Source of the DNA: Shinella zoogloeoides
GTDB taxonomy: Bacteria; Pseudomonadota; Alphaproteobacteria; Rhizobiales; Rhizobiaceae
NCBI RefSeq assembly: GCF_033705735.1
Contig: NZ_CP131130.1
Location: 1,615,001 to 1,679,000, forward strand
Length of the DNA: 64,000 bases
Direction: 5' to 3'
The notes below the pieces were generated by a model. That model saw nothing but the letters and a program-made list of their open reading frames with translations. It was not told the origin of the DNA and ran no database searches. The position numbers and the translations under genes are program-made. Below are positions 27,505 through 36,851 of this stretch, piece after piece (the stretch's first letter is position 1; every line of letters starts with the position of its first letter).

Positions 27505-27858
27505 TCAGCCCTTGAAGACGAAGGCAGCGCCGGCGGCGATCAGCATGAAGCCGACCGCATGGTTCCAGGTCAGGCTTTCCTTCAGCCAGAACACCGAGAA
27601 GCCGGCGAAGACCAGGAGCGTGATCACTTCCTGGATCGTCTTGAGCTGCGCGGCCGAATAGACCTCGTGGCCGATGCGGTTGGCCGGCACGGCAAGGCAA
27701 TATTCGAAGAAAGCGATGCCCCAGCTCGCCAGCACCGCGACGAAGAGTGGCGCCGACTTGAACTTGAGGTGCCCGTACCAGGCGAAGGTCATGAAGACGT
27801 TGGAGAGGCAGAGCAGCACGACCGGCCACACGGCCGCGGGGTTGAGGCTGAAGGGCAT
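27505..27858 (-). CDS. DUF486 small membrane protein
   Basis: 117-residue protein with four membrane helices, resembling half of a DMT transporter. Typical DUF486 runs are LLCLSNVFMTFAWYGHLK, SWGIAFFEYCLAVPANRIG and the closing GFMLIAAGAAFVFKG. Function unknown; probably a dimeric small multidrug/metabolite carrier-like protein. Confidence 0.88.
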   Translation of the reverse strand: MPFSLNPAAVWPVVLLCLSNVFMTFAWYGHLKFKSAPLFVAVLASWGIAFFEYCLAVPANRIGHEVYSAAQLKTIQEVITLLVFAGFSVFWLKESLTWNHAVGFMLIAAGAAFVFKG

Positions 27859-28032
27859 CGGCGAATCCTGAAAGGAAGGGAATATGCCGATGGCATAGCT
27901 CAGCCGACGGCCACGTCAAGCCGGACGTCATGGATTCTCGCGATCCCCCGTTAAGACTATCTTATGCCCCCCGCCCCACCCTCTGCGCAGACCGCGAAAA
28001 AGGCGGCACGCGCTTCTGGGCGGGGACAGAGA

Positions 28033-30021
28033 ATGACCGATGCAGCCCGGCTGATGCCGGCGGACGAAACGACAAGACGACAGATTCTTTCCGCGCAGGC
28101 CCTGTCCGTGCTGGACGGCATCGTGCTGTCGCTTAACGCCAACAGCTTCATCGCCGCCACCACCGCTGCCGTGCTGTGGCTCGACGGGCCGGCCTTCGGC
28201 ATCCTCCTCTGGCTCGCCGCCGTGCTGGCGATCAACCTTGCGCGCTATGTCGCCGTGCGCATCGTCCGGCGGATGAACTGCGCCGTCGAGCGGCCGGAGC
28301 GCGCGCTCGGCGTACTCTCCTTCGGCGCGCTCGGGAGCGGCCTTGCCTGGAGCCTGCCGCCCTTCATCGGCGCCGCCCACGGCGCGAACGGGCTCAATCC
28401 CTATCTGATCTTCATCATCTGCGGCATCTGCGCGGGTTCTCTCATGCAGAGCACCGCCTATGCCCGCACCGCGCTCCTCTTCGCCGGTCCACCGCTTGCC
28501 GCGGCCTTCGCCTCGCTGCTCTTCGCCGGCACGACGGAAGCCTACGTCATCGCCGCCGACGCGCTGCTGCTCGCCGTGATGATGCTGCGCGCCAGCCAGT
28601 TCAGCGAGGCGAGCTTCATCCGCAGCCAGATGGACCGGCTGAAGGCGGTGGCGCTCGCCGCCTCGCTGTCCGACGCCAATGCGGAGATCCGCCAGTCCTA
28701 CCACCAGCTCGCGTCGCTGGCGAACCGCGACCCGCTGACCGGCCTCGGCAACCGCGCCCTCTTCAACGAGCGCCTGCGCAACCTTCTGGCGAGCGGCCTG
28801 CCCGCCGATACGCTCGCGCTGCTCGCCATCGACCTCGACCGCTTCAAGGCGATCAACGACACGATGGGCCACGGCGCGGGCGACGCGGTGCTGGTCGAGA
28901 TCGCCAGCCGCCTCGTCAGCCTCACCGGGCCGACCGACCTCGTCGTGCGCCTCGGCGGCGACGAGTTCGCCGTCATCGTCGAGGGCGAGAAGGCGGAAGC
29001 GCGCGGACGCGCCATCGGCGACGGAATCGTGCGCCTCGCCGGCGATCCCGTCCTCATCGGCGAGCGCCCCGTCACCGTCGGCGCCAGCGCGGGCCTCGCC
29101 CTCTATCCGCAGCACGGCGACACGGCCGACGACCTCTTCGCCAGCGCCGACATCGCCCTCTATGCCGCCAAGGAAGGCGGGCGCCGCCGCCTCGGCCTGT
29201 TCAACCCGGTGCTGAAGGCCCGGATCGAGCACCAGCGCCTCATCGAGGCGACATTGACCGAGGCCATCGAGCAGCGCCAGTTGCAGGTCGTCTTCCAGCC
29301 GCAGGTGGAGCTTGCCACCGGCGCCGTCACAGGATTCGAGGCGCTGCTGCGCTGGACGCATCCCGAGCTCGGCGCCGTCGCCCCGCCCGATATCGTCCGT
29401 GCCGCCCAGGCCCTGCACATCTCGACGGCGCTCACTGGCTATGTCGCCACCCGCGCCGCGGAGTTCCTGCGCACCCTGCCCCGCCTCGGCCTGCCGGAGG
29501 CGGCCGTCGCGGTGAACGTCTCGCCGCGCGAATTCTCCGGCGACACGCTCTCGCGCCTCCTGACCGGCATCGCAAAGGAACACGAGGTTTCCCCCGGCCT
29601 GATGGAGATCGAGATCACCGAGGAGGCGACGCTCGACACGCAGGCGGCCGGCGCCGAACTCACCCGGCTGGAAGCCGCCGGCTTCCGCCTCGCCGTCGAC
29701 GATTTCGGCATGGGCCATTCCTCCCTCGCCTATCTCGTCAGCCTGCATATCGACCGGCTGAAGATCGACCGCAGCTTCGTTTCGGGGATCGCCACCAGCC
29801 GCGAGAACCAGGCGCTCATTTCCGCCCTCATCGGCATCGGCCACGCCCTCTCCATCGACATCGTGGTGGAAGGCGTCGAGAAGGAGGAGGAGGCCGAGAT
29901 CCTGCGCATGCTCGGCTGCCGCCATGCCCAGGGCTACCTCTTCGCCCGCCCCATGCCCGCCGCCGAAATCCCGCGCTGGCTGAACGAGCATGCCGCGCGC
30001 ACCCGACCGTCCGCACGATAG
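28033..30021 (+). CDS. Membrane GGDEF-EAL domain protein (cyclic-di-GMP turnover)
   Basis: About 662 residues. An N-terminal membrane part (~5 helices, residues 25-185) carries a short coiled linker into a GGDEF domain (RLGGDEFAVIVEG at ~305-317). An EAL domain follows (GFEALLRWTHPE at ~434; EITEEATLD; DDFGMGHSSLAYL; KIDRSFV). Both signature motifs are intact, so it could make and degrade cyclic-di-GMP; which dominates cannot be told. The start at 28033 has GGGGA upstream. An in-frame ATG at 27964 has no Shine-Dalgarno. Confidence 0.88.
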   Translation: MTDAARLMPADETTRRQILSAQALSVLDGIVLSLNANSFIAATTAAVLWLDGPAFGILLWLAAVLAINLARYVAVRIVRRMNCAVERPERALGVLSFGALGSGLAWSLPPFIGAAHGANGLNPYLIFIICGICAGSLMQSTAYARTALLFAGPPLAAAFASLLFAGTTEAYVIAADALLLAVMMLRASQFSEASFIRSQMDRLKAVALAASLSDANAEIRQSYHQLASLANRDPLTGLGNRALFNERLRNLLASGLPADTLALLAIDLDRFKAINDTMGHGAGDAVLVEIASRLVSLTGPTDLVVRLGGDEFAVIVEGEKAEARGRAIGDGIVRLAGDPVLIGERPVTVGASAGLALYPQHGDTADDLFASADIALYAAKEGGRRRLGLFNPVLKARIEHQRLIEATLTEAIEQRQLQVVFQPQVELATGAVTGFEALLRWTHPELGAVAPPDIVRAAQALHISTALTGYVATRAAEFLRTLPRLGLPEAAVAVNVSPREFSGDTLSRLLTGIAKEHEVSPGLMEIEITEEATLDTQAAGAELTRLEAAGFRLAVDDFGMGHSSLAYLVSLHIDRLKIDRSFVSGIATSRENQALISALIGIGHALSIDIVVEGVEKEEEAEILRMLGCRHAQGYLFARPMPAAEIPRWLNEHAARTRPSAR

Positions 30022-30116
30022 CACCCGCCGCCCAAGCGGCATGAGACGACAGATTCGTTTCCCTTTTGTACTCGTCACCCCTTCCCTTTCGCGGTGACTC
30101 TCTCCATATTCCCCGC

Positions 30117-33100
30117 ATGGCCAGATCACCGAAAAAATCCACCGCCCCGAACCCCGGTTTCGAGGAAGCCCCGCAATCGCCTTTCGAGGGAGAACCGCTT
30201 AGCGGCAGCGTCTCCGACTGGGTGAAGCAGCTCGAGGCCGAGGCGGAGGCCGCGAGCGTCGAAAGCCGCCGCGAGGTCGCCTCCAAGGCCGGCAAGCACC
30301 GCAAGACGGTGGAGAACGCCGCGCGCCGCCACACCGAGCAGGTGACGGTCTCGAAAACCTCGCGCGGCGTCTCCATCGGCGGTTCGTCCGATCCGAAGAC
30401 CCGCGCCGCTGCCGGCCTCAATCCCGTTTCCGGCCTCGATGTTTCGCTGGAGGACGCCGCCACCCTCAGCGCCGGCACGGCCGTCACCGCCACGGTGGAG
30501 GCGCTTTCGGCGCTCATCGAGAGCGGCAATCCGCTGTTCAAGGACGGCAAGCTCTGGACGCCGCACCGCCCCGCCCGCCCGGAAAAGTCGGAGGGCGGCA
30601 TCCCCATCCGCATGGTCAGCGAATACAAGCCCGCGGGCGACCAGCCCACCGCCATCGGCGATCTCGTCGGCGGCCTCTCCTCCGGCGAGCGTAGCCAGGT
30701 GCTGCTCGGCGTCACCGGCTCGGGCAAGACCTTCACCATGGCCAAGGTGATCGAGGAAACCCAGCGCCCCGCCGTCATCCTCGCGCCGAACAAGACGCTG
30801 GCCGCGCAGCTCTACAGCGAGTTCAAGAACTTCTTCCCCGACAACGCGGTCGAATATTTCGTCTCCTACTACGATTATTACCAGCCGGAAGCCTATGTGC
30901 CGCGCTCCGATACGTTCATCGAGAAGGAAAGCTCGATCAACGAACAGATCGACCGCATGCGCCACTCCGCGACGCGCTCGCTCTTGGAGCGCGACGACTG
31001 CATCATCGTCGCCTCGGTCTCCTGCATCTACGGTATCGGCTCGGTCGAGACCTACACTGCCATGACCTTCCAGATGGAAGTCGGCGAAAGGCTCGACCAG
31101 CGCCAGCTCCTCGCCGACCTCGTCGCCCAGCAGTACAAGCGCCGCGAGATGGATTTCCAGCGCGGCAGTTTTCGCGTGCGCGGCGATACCATCGAAATCT
31201 TCCCCGCCCACCTTGAGGATGCCGCCTGGCGCATCTCGATGTTCGGCGACGAGATCGACGCCATCACCGAGTTCGACCCGCTGACCGGTCAGAAGACCGG
31301 CGACCTGAAATCGGTGAAAATCTACGCCAACAGCCACTACGTCACCCCGCGCCCCACCCTCAACGGCGCCATCAAGGCCATCCGCGAGGAGCTGAAGCAC
31401 CGCCTCGTGGAGCTGGAAAAGGCCGGCCGCCTGCTGGAGGCCCAGCGCCTGGAGCAGCGCACGCGCTACGACCTAGAAATGCTGGAGGCCACCGGCTCCT
31501 GCGCCGGCATCGAGAACTATTCGCGTTACCTCACCGGCCGCCGCCCCGGCGAACCGCCGCCGACCCTCTTCGAGTACATCCCCGACAACGCCCTGATCTT
31601 CATCGACGAAAGCCACGTCACGATCCCGCAGATCGGCGCCATGTACCGGGGCGACTTCCGCAGAAAGGCGACGCTGGCCGAATACGGCTTCCGCCTGCCC
31701 TCCTGCATGGACAACCGCCCTCTGCGCTTCGAGGAATGGGACGCCATGCGCCCGGACACCATCGCCGTCTCGGCGACACCGGGCGGCTGGGAGCTGGAGC
31801 AGTCCGGCGGCGTCTTCGCCGAGCAGGTCATCCGCCCGACCGGCCTCATCGACCCGCCGGTCGAGGTGCGCCCGGCGAAAAGCCAGGTGGACGACGTGCT
31901 GGGCGAGATCCGCGAGACCGCCGCCGCCGGCTACCGCACCCTCGTCACCGTGCTCACCAAGCGCATGGCCGAAGACCTCACCGAATACCTGCACGAGCAG
32001 GGCGTTCGCGTGCGCTACATGCACAGCGACATCGACACGCTGGAGCGCATCGAGATCATCCGCGATCTTCGTCTGGGCGCCTTCGACGTGCTCGTCGGCA
32101 TCAACCTGCTGCGCGAAGGCCTCGACATTCCCGAATGCGGCTTCGTCGCCATCCTCGACGCCGACAAGGAGGGCTTCCTGCGCTCCGAGACCTCGCTGGT
32201 CCAGACCATCGGCCGCGCGGCGCGAAACGTCGACGGCAAGGTCATCCTCTATGCCGACCAGATCACCGGCTCCATGCAGCGCGCCATGGACGAGACGACC
32301 CGCCGCCGCGAGAAGCAGGTCGCCTACAACCAGGCGAACGGCATCACCCCGGAATCCGTGAAGGCAAAAATCTCCGACATCCTCGACAGCGTCTACGAGC
32401 GCGACCACGTCCGCGCCGACATTTCCGGCGTCTCCGGCAAGGGGTTTGCGGATGCCGGCCACCTCGTCGGCAACAACCTCAAGGCCCATCTCGAAGCGCT
32501 CGAAAAACAGATGCGCGACGCCGCCGCCGACCTCGACTTCGAAGCCGCCGCCCGCATCCGCGACGAGATCAAGCGCCTCAAGGCCGCCGAACTCGCCGTC
32601 ATGGACGACCCGATGGCGCGGGACGAAGCACGGTCGCAGGAAGGTGGAGGAAAGGGCAAAAGCTCGGCGAAGCCGCAAGGCCAGGCGACCGTCGCCGGTC
32701 GTCCGGCGCCCCGTGCGGCGGCCGGCCCGAAGGGCGCTGCGGCCGTGGGCGCAGAAGAGAATGGCAAAAGCTATTTTGCCAAACCCTCGCTCGACGACAT
32801 GGGTCCGGGCACCGACACCGAACGCCCGCTCTTCCGCAAGCCCGCCCTCGATGAGATGGGCCGCGACGTCGCCACTCCGGCCGGCAAATCCCTCTTCCGC
32901 AGGAACACCCTCGACGAAATGACCGTCGGCCGCACCGAAAAACCCGTCACCGGCGACCTCCCCCAACGCCCGGACGAAACCCTCTCCACCAAGAAACGCA
33001 CCGCCCCGGCAGCCGAAGGCCAGCCGGAGCGGACGAGCGGCGCGGACGATGCGAAGCCGGTTCGACGGGGGAAGATTGGCGCCGGGAGCTATGAGGACCC

Positions 33101-33158
33101 GGCGGAGGCGAAGCGCAAGGGGCGGACGAAGGGGAAGACGGGGCGGCCGGGGCGATAA
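30117..33158 (+). CDS. uvrB: Excinuclease ABC subunit B (long form)
   Basis: DNA-damage recognition helicase of nucleotide excision repair. At 1013 residues it is far longer than the ~670 of E. coli. About 160 N-terminal residues, low in structure, precede the core. Walker A is GVTGSGKT (~198-205); the beta-hairpin runs [27 protein letters not shown]-like [11 protein letters not shown] and the UVR motif ([28 protein letters not shown]) are all intact. A ~185-residue tail follows, holding a three-times repeated F-x-[KR]-x-x-L-D-[DE]-M motif. The start was set at the ATG at 30117; further upstream sequence looks non-coding. Confidence 0.95.
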   Translation: MARSPKKSTAPNPGFEEAPQSPFEGEPLSGSVSDWVKQLEAEAEAASVESRREVASKAGKHRKTVENAARRHTEQVTVSKTSRGVSIGGSSDPKTRAAAGLNPVSGLDVSLEDAATLSAGTAVTATVEALSALIESGNPLFKDGKLWTPHRPARPEKSEGGIPIRMVSEYKPAGDQPTAIGDLVGGLSSGERSQVLLGVTGSGKTFTMAKVIEETQRPAVILAPNKTLAAQLYSEFKNFFPDNAVEYFVSYYDYYQPEAYVPRSDTFIEKESSINEQIDRMRHSATRSLLERDDCIIVASVSCIYGIGSVETYTAMTFQMEVGERLDQRQLLADLVAQQYKRREMDFQRGSFRVRGDTIEIFPAHLEDAAWRISMFGDEIDAITEFDPLTGQKTGDLKSVKIYANSHYVTPRPTLNGAIKAIREELKHRLVELEKAGRLLEAQRLEQRTRYDLEMLEATGSCAGIENYSRYLTGRRPGEPPPTLFEYIPDNALIFIDESHVTIPQIGAMYRGDFRRKATLAEYGFRLPSCMDNRPLRFEEWDAMRPDTIAVSATPGGWELEQSGGVFAEQVIRPTGLIDPPVEVRPAKSQVDDVLGEIRETAAAGYRTLVTVLTKRMAEDLTEYLHEQGVRVRYMHSDIDTLERIEIIRDLRLGAFDVLVGINLLREGLDIPECGFVAILDADKEGFLRSETSLVQTIGRAARNVDGKVILYADQITGSMQRAMDETTRRREKQVAYNQANGITPESVKAKISDILDSVYERDHVRADISGVSGKGFADAGHLVGNNLKAHLEALEKQMRDAAADLDFEAAARIRDEIKRLKAAELAVMDDPMARDEARSQEGGGKGKSSAKPQGQATVAGRPAPRAAAGPKGAAAVGAEENGKSYFAKPSLDDMGPGTDTERPLFRKPALDEMGRDVATPAGKSLFRRNTLDEMTVGRTEKPVTGDLPQRPDETLSTKKRTAPAAEGQPERTSGADDAKPVRRGKIGAGSYEDPAEAKRKGRTKGKTGRPGR

Positions 33159-33211
33159 ACAAAAATAGAAAACTTCCCGCCAAGCAGCGACGTGAAGTTT
33201 TTCTCGCAAAA

Positions 33212-34285
33212 CTATGTCAATAAGAACTCACGAACGGCCTTATATCTAAGATCACGCTCCTTTTTATTGTTAACACCTTCTCTAGCCGCATTACTGTATT
33301 CTGGAGATATTTTTTCGGGAAAATCCTTCAGTTTTTCGACCAGCGCCCCAGAGAAAACACCATCACGAATACTTTCATTATCCATCAAAACGCAAAACAA
33401 CGTGTATGCATTTGACTTAGTATTCCAAAATTGAACTTCATTTATCTTAGATTTATTTATTGCACCCGCAACTTTATTGAAGGAGCTGACAAGCTGATCC
33501 TTATATTCGAAGATACTATTATACTCTTCCAAGCAATCTTTAACTTTTTCATTTCTATTGTACCCTCCCTTCATGCGGTAAGCCATTAAATTCAGCGTAT
33601 ACATGAGGTGATTCATTCGCTGAATTTCATACTGACTAAATAGTTTACTCTCTAATATCCACTTTCTAAAATCATCTACGTCTTGCTTTGAGGCCCAAAT
33701 CAAAAAATCTCTAGGAATATTTGGATCATAGACGAATGATTTCTCCTCAAATTCAGCTCCGTCAGGATCGTCTATTTCAAGCTGCCCATTGAGGAGCTTT
33801 GCAGCGAGCATGAACTCCCCAGAGGAATATTCCGACGAAAGCTTCTCAATTGCCGTCATCGAATAGTACGTCCTATTCAACCTTTTGAATATTTCAAAAA
33901 GCGCTGGATCGTTTTCTCCTAAATCGAGGTCAATTATACTCACCTCGTACTTAAGGAAATCCTCCTGCTGTTGTTGCGGAAGATTATCGAAAACTCTCCC
34001 ATCATACTCAAATTTTCCATCAATATAGTCAATTATCGTAGTTAGTCTCTGCTGACCATCCACAACACAAGAGGTGCTCTGCTTTGTCTCCACATTGATC
34101 GTTCCTTTCGCAACAAAAATCTGCGGAAAAGGAAACCCTCTAATTATAGTATCAATAAAGTCCGTCTTGTGTATATCTCTCCACACATAATTCCTTTGAA
34201 AATAAGGAGACAATATAAGTCTATCAGAGTTAACCTCATTATAAAGATCGACAATTTGCTTTGTTCTTGCATTATACCTAATCAT
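33212..34285 (-). CDS. DUF262 (GmrSD N-terminal / ParB-like) protein
   Basis: 357-residue protein. The DUF262 N-terminal domain shows LSPYFQRNYVW (residues 25-35), the hallmark VVDGQQRLTTI (74-84, DGQQR) and FKRLNRTYYSMTAIEKL. The C-terminal half is helical and has no HNH/DUF1524 motif, unlike full GmrSD type IV restriction enzymes. DUF262 proteins are ParB-like NTP-dependent nucleases or nucleotide-binding subunits, often in phage-defence loci. The ATG at 34285 overlaps the upstream gene's stop (ATGA), so the pair is coupled. Strongly AT-rich, so probably acquired. Confidence 0.85.
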   Translation of the reverse strand: MIRYNARTKQIVDLYNEVNSDRLILSPYFQRNYVWRDIHKTDFIDTIIRGFPFPQIFVAKGTINVETKQSTSCVVDGQQRLTTIIDYIDGKFEYDGRVFDNLPQQQQEDFLKYEVSIIDLDLGENDPALFEIFKRLNRTYYSMTAIEKLSSEYSSGEFMLAAKLLNGQLEIDDPDGAEFEEKSFVYDPNIPRDFLIWASKQDVDDFRKWILESKLFSQYEIQRMNHLMYTLNLMAYRMKGGYNRNEKVKDCLEEYNSIFEYKDQLVSSFNKVAGAINKSKINEVQFWNTKSNAYTLFCVLMDNESIRDGVFSGALVEKLKDFPEKISPEYSNAAREGVNNKKERDLRYKAVREFLLT

Positions 34286-34857
34286 TTTCGCATCTCCCTT
34301 ACGGTCGGAACCTGTTTTTCCACAAAACAATCCTCTGTAATATATATTGCAGCAGAAATATTTTTACAGAAACCTTCATATTCAGAACTTATTTCCCGAA
34401 AAAAATCGATCCACTCAGTCTTAAATTTTCCAGCCGGGAGCAAGTCTGGCCGTATCATCCCTTTTTCACTTACGTACTGCTTAAAGCTTTCGACTCCGCT
34501 TTTCCCGTCCCGTAGACGCGGGAAGTTACTAAGCCGCCGAAACGATTGCGTACTCACAATTACCCAGCCGAGATATTTAGCAAACAGGTTCGGCGATATT
34601 ATTGCCAAATCCAAATCTGAATCTCTCGATTTAAAAGAGGTTTTCTTAAACGCGCTCACACCTAAGTGCCCCGAGCCAGCAAGCCTAATAGATGAAACAT
34701 CTACCTGAAAATTTTTTGCAACTCGTGTTCGCAGACCATGCCAATGGGCTTCTTTTCCTATAAAGCAGGCGGGATAATTTGAGAGATATATGGCTCCACT
34801 TTTAAAAGCGTCATCAAAATCTCCATTCAATACTACCTGATGACATGCAGTAAGCAT
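34282..34857 (-). CDS. Predicted DNA polymerase beta-like nucleotidyltransferase, partner of the DUF262 protein
   Basis: 191-residue protein of unassigned family. Residues 57-89 have the shape of a minimal nucleotidyltransferase active site: a strand into Gly61-Ser62 (IRLAGSGHLGVSAF) followed by SRDSDLDLAIIS, where Asp81 and Asp83 would be the metal ligands. A third carboxylate is not obvious; the strand SAAIYITEDCF (~169-179) is a candidate. It starts at an ATG (34857) behind GGAAGG and overlaps the DUF262 gene by four bases. A TATATT -10-like box lies just upstream. It may be a defence sensor/effector or antitoxin-like nucleotidyltransferase; the family call is from motif only. Confidence 0.65.
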   Translation of the reverse strand: MLTACHQVVLNGDFDDAFKSGAIYLSNYPACFIGKEAHWHGLRTRVAKNFQVDVSSIRLAGSGHLGVSAFKKTSFKSRDSDLDLAIISPNLFAKYLGWVIVSTQSFRRLSNFPRLRDGKSGVESFKQYVSEKGMIRPDLLPAGKFKTEWIDFFREISSEYEGFCKNISAAIYITEDCFVEKQVPTVREMRK

Positions 34858-35650
34858 TAAAACCTTCCAGGTATCTAATATACGGAATCATTCTCCATTG
34901 CTGGAGAGACTTTTGCGGAAATTTCGCAATCATGCCAACCTAAAATAGCAGAGCGCAGTTTAATGGTCACATCACACGACATAGCGCCCTGTGAGCGTAG
35001 GGCTCGTACAAATCAAATATCACTTAATTTTTCCCCGCCCCCAAAACCCATGCGATACTCCCCTCATCCCGCCGCGGATACACCGCAAGGCGTTGTGGCG
35101 AGGCGGGGTCGGTGCTTTGGGTGGAGGAAGGACGTAGGCCTTCGCCCAGGGGGCCTGCGGAAAATGGTCTCCCTCCGGCGACACGGGGGAAACGGCGGGG
35201 CGTCGGACCGGTCCCGTGGTTTCATCCCCGAACGGCGCGCCGGGCGTGCCTGTGCGGCACACAAGGGGGCAGGAGATGGCGGATGCGTCGGCATCGTCCG
35301 CCGGGGTGACGTTTTTCCGGGAAAGGTGAAAGCCTTTCCGCCCGGAGCGGGAGCGAACGAGCGCCCGGTCCGGCGCGCCAAAACCGGAAGGAGCCCGCCC
35401 CGGAAACCGACGGCCAACCGCCGCCGGACCCGGCCTTTGCAGAGAGACCCAAGTCGCGGGCAAAAACCACCGAACGGGGCGCTGAAAGGTGCCATTTCTA
35501 CTTCTGACCCGGCAGCTTTCAGCGCCCCGTCCGAAGTTTCATGCGCAAGCCCCGGCGACGTTTTTCGCGCGGGAACGCTGGCGCATGTCCGCCACCGGCG
35601 CGGCCGGCGCGATGCGCCTCCCTCACCTCTCTCCAGCACAAGGAGTTTCC
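34858..35650. other. Region without a convincing gene
   Basis: The first ~180 bases are AT-rich promoter sequence of the islet. From ~35040 to 35640 the DNA is very GC-rich. Frames are open on both strands, but none has a family, a plausible start or normal codon bias. It holds a perfect 15-bp inverted repeat at 35474-35488 / 35516-35530, a smaller hairpin at 35320-35339, and a GACGTTTTTC block repeated at ~35308 and ~35558. Confidence 0.5.
35474..35530. repeat. Perfect 15-bp inverted repeat, 27-base loop
   Basis: Arms ACGGGGCGCTGAAAG and CTTTCAGCGCCCCGT. It would form a strong hairpin in RNA. No T-run follows. Purpose unknown. Confidence 0.8.
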
Positions 35651-36073
35651 ATGTTCGATCGATCCAGACTGCCCCCGCTCGACGCCGCGCTGCTCGCCCG
35701 CACCGCCGAGATGCTCGCCATGCCGGAGCGCATCTGCCGCCACCGCTCCTGCCGGCGGCAGAAACGCTGCGCCTGGTTTTTCCGCAAGACGCAGCAGCCC
35801 TGCTGCCTCGCCAATCTCGACGCCGGCCAGCGCGCGCTTTTCGACCAGCTTGCCGAGCAGGTCCGCGATGTGCGCGATTACGGCCGCCGCGACAGCAAGC
35901 TGTTCTTCGCCTCCTCCTGGCGCGACGAGCGGGCGCTTCAGGACGCTGCCGTGGAGATCACCCGCCCGCTCCTGCGGGGCGAAAGGCTGCGCGAGTTCCG
36001 CCGCTTCGCCGGGATACGCGAAAAGCGGCCGCCGGCGGAACGGGACGGGTTTTCGCCACCGCTGAAATGGTGA
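35651..36073 (+). CDS. Hypothetical small Cys-rich protein
   Basis: 140-residue protein starting at an ATG behind AAGGAG. It has a cluster of cysteines and basic residues at about 30-55 (ICRHRSCRRQKRCAWFF, then QQPCCLANL) that could bind a metal. The rest is helical, rich in Arg and Ala, with LFDQLAEQVRDV. I do not recognise a family. Codon use is that of the host, unlike the islet upstream. Confidence 0.65.
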   Translation: MFDRSRLPPLDAALLARTAEMLAMPERICRHRSCRRQKRCAWFFRKTQQPCCLANLDAGQRALFDQLAEQVRDVRDYGRRDSKLFFASSWRDERALQDAAVEITRPLLRGERLREFRRFAGIREKRPPAERDGFSPPLKW

Positions 36074-36094
36074 TGTCCGGAATGGTGGGGCGGC

Positions 36095-36688
36095 CTATTC
36101 CGCCGCCTCGCCCTTCAAGGGCTCCAGTGCCGCGGCCAGTTCGTAGGAATAGCCTTCCAGCATGGTATAGGCCTGCTCGATGGCCTGGATCTGCCCTTCC
36201 GCATTGCGGATCGCCTCGGTGATCGACTGCGAGCGGGCTCGCAGCATGGAGCCCAGAAAATCCGTGCCGGCCTTGCGGCCGAGGCGGTCGATATGCTGGC
36301 GCACGCGGTTGCGGTGGCGCTCCAGTTCGAGGATGTGGAAGCGGCTCTTGACGATGTCGTCGGAGAGTTTGCGGCGCATCGCCGCCAGCGGATCGAAGCT
36401 GCCCGGCTCGCGCTCGTCGAGGATGACGTCGTTGACCAGCGGTTCGAGCAGCATCAGGCCCTTGAGGTCGCGCGGATCGGCAAGCTGCGGGTCGAAGCCG
36501 GTGTCGTCGAAGACCTTGCGGCGCACGGGGTCGCGCAGGAGGTCGTAACAGGCCTGCAGGCGGGCAAACTGGTCGGCATCGCCGCCCGAATCGGGATGCA
36601 TGCCCTTGGCGGCCTTGCGGTAGGCGGTCTTGACCGCGCCGTCGTCGGCATCGCGCTCAAGTCCGAGCATGGCGTAGGGATCGATCAC
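36095..36688 (-). CDS. J-domain (DnaJ-like) protein
   Basis: 197-residue protein with an N-terminal J domain (DPYAMLGLERDADDGAVKTAYRKAAKGMHPDSGG) whose HPD motif (residues 31-33) is intact, so it should stimulate an Hsp70 ATPase. No Gly/Phe or zinc-finger region follows. The C-terminal ~120 residues are helical, with HILELERHRNRVRQHIDRLG. Start: GTG at 36688 behind AGGTGG; the frame runs further upstream to 36898 but loses coding character. The client is unknown. Confidence 0.82.
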   Translation of the reverse strand: MIDPYAMLGLERDADDGAVKTAYRKAAKGMHPDSGGDADQFARLQACYDLLRDPVRRKVFDDTGFDPQLADPRDLKGLMLLEPLVNDVILDEREPGSFDPLAAMRRKLSDDIVKSRFHILELERHRNRVRQHIDRLGRKAGTDFLGSMLRARSQSITEAIRNAEGQIQAIEQAYTMLEGYSYELAAALEPLKGEAAE

Positions 36689-36851
36689 GCGGCCACCTGT
36701 CTGTTTCTGCCTGTCTTTCGCAAGTCCGGACGCAAAACCGCTACGCACTTTTGCTGGACCTGCTTCTGCATTGCGTCGTTCGTTGTTTACGCCGTTTTCC
36801 GACCCGGAGGGGACGAAATTGTGGTGACGCCGCGACGATGCACAGAAAGCG

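Larger units (their letters stand above)
33160..35035. mobile_element. AT-rich genomic islet carrying a two-gene cassette
   Basis: From just past the uvrB stop to about 35035 the base composition drops sharply below the surrounding GC-rich sequence, and codon use changes (AAA, AAT, ATA, TTT common). The islet encodes two overlapping genes on the minus strand and nothing else. No integrase, tRNA, terminal repeat or att-like duplication was found, so how it arrived is unknown. Confidence 0.7.

Noticed and set aside
27928..30129. 733-codon minus-strand frame opposite the GGDEF-EAL gene
   Set aside because: The plus-strand protein has intact GGDEF and EAL motifs; the other frame is a GC-skew artefact.
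33212..34285. Complete GmrSD type IV restriction enzyme
   Set aside because: Only the DUF262 half is seen; the HNH/DUF1524 motif expected in the C-terminal half is absent.
35064..35639. 191-codon minus-strand frame in the gene-free region
   Set aside because: Arg/Pro-rich with no family, no good start and no normal codon pattern; treated as non-coding.
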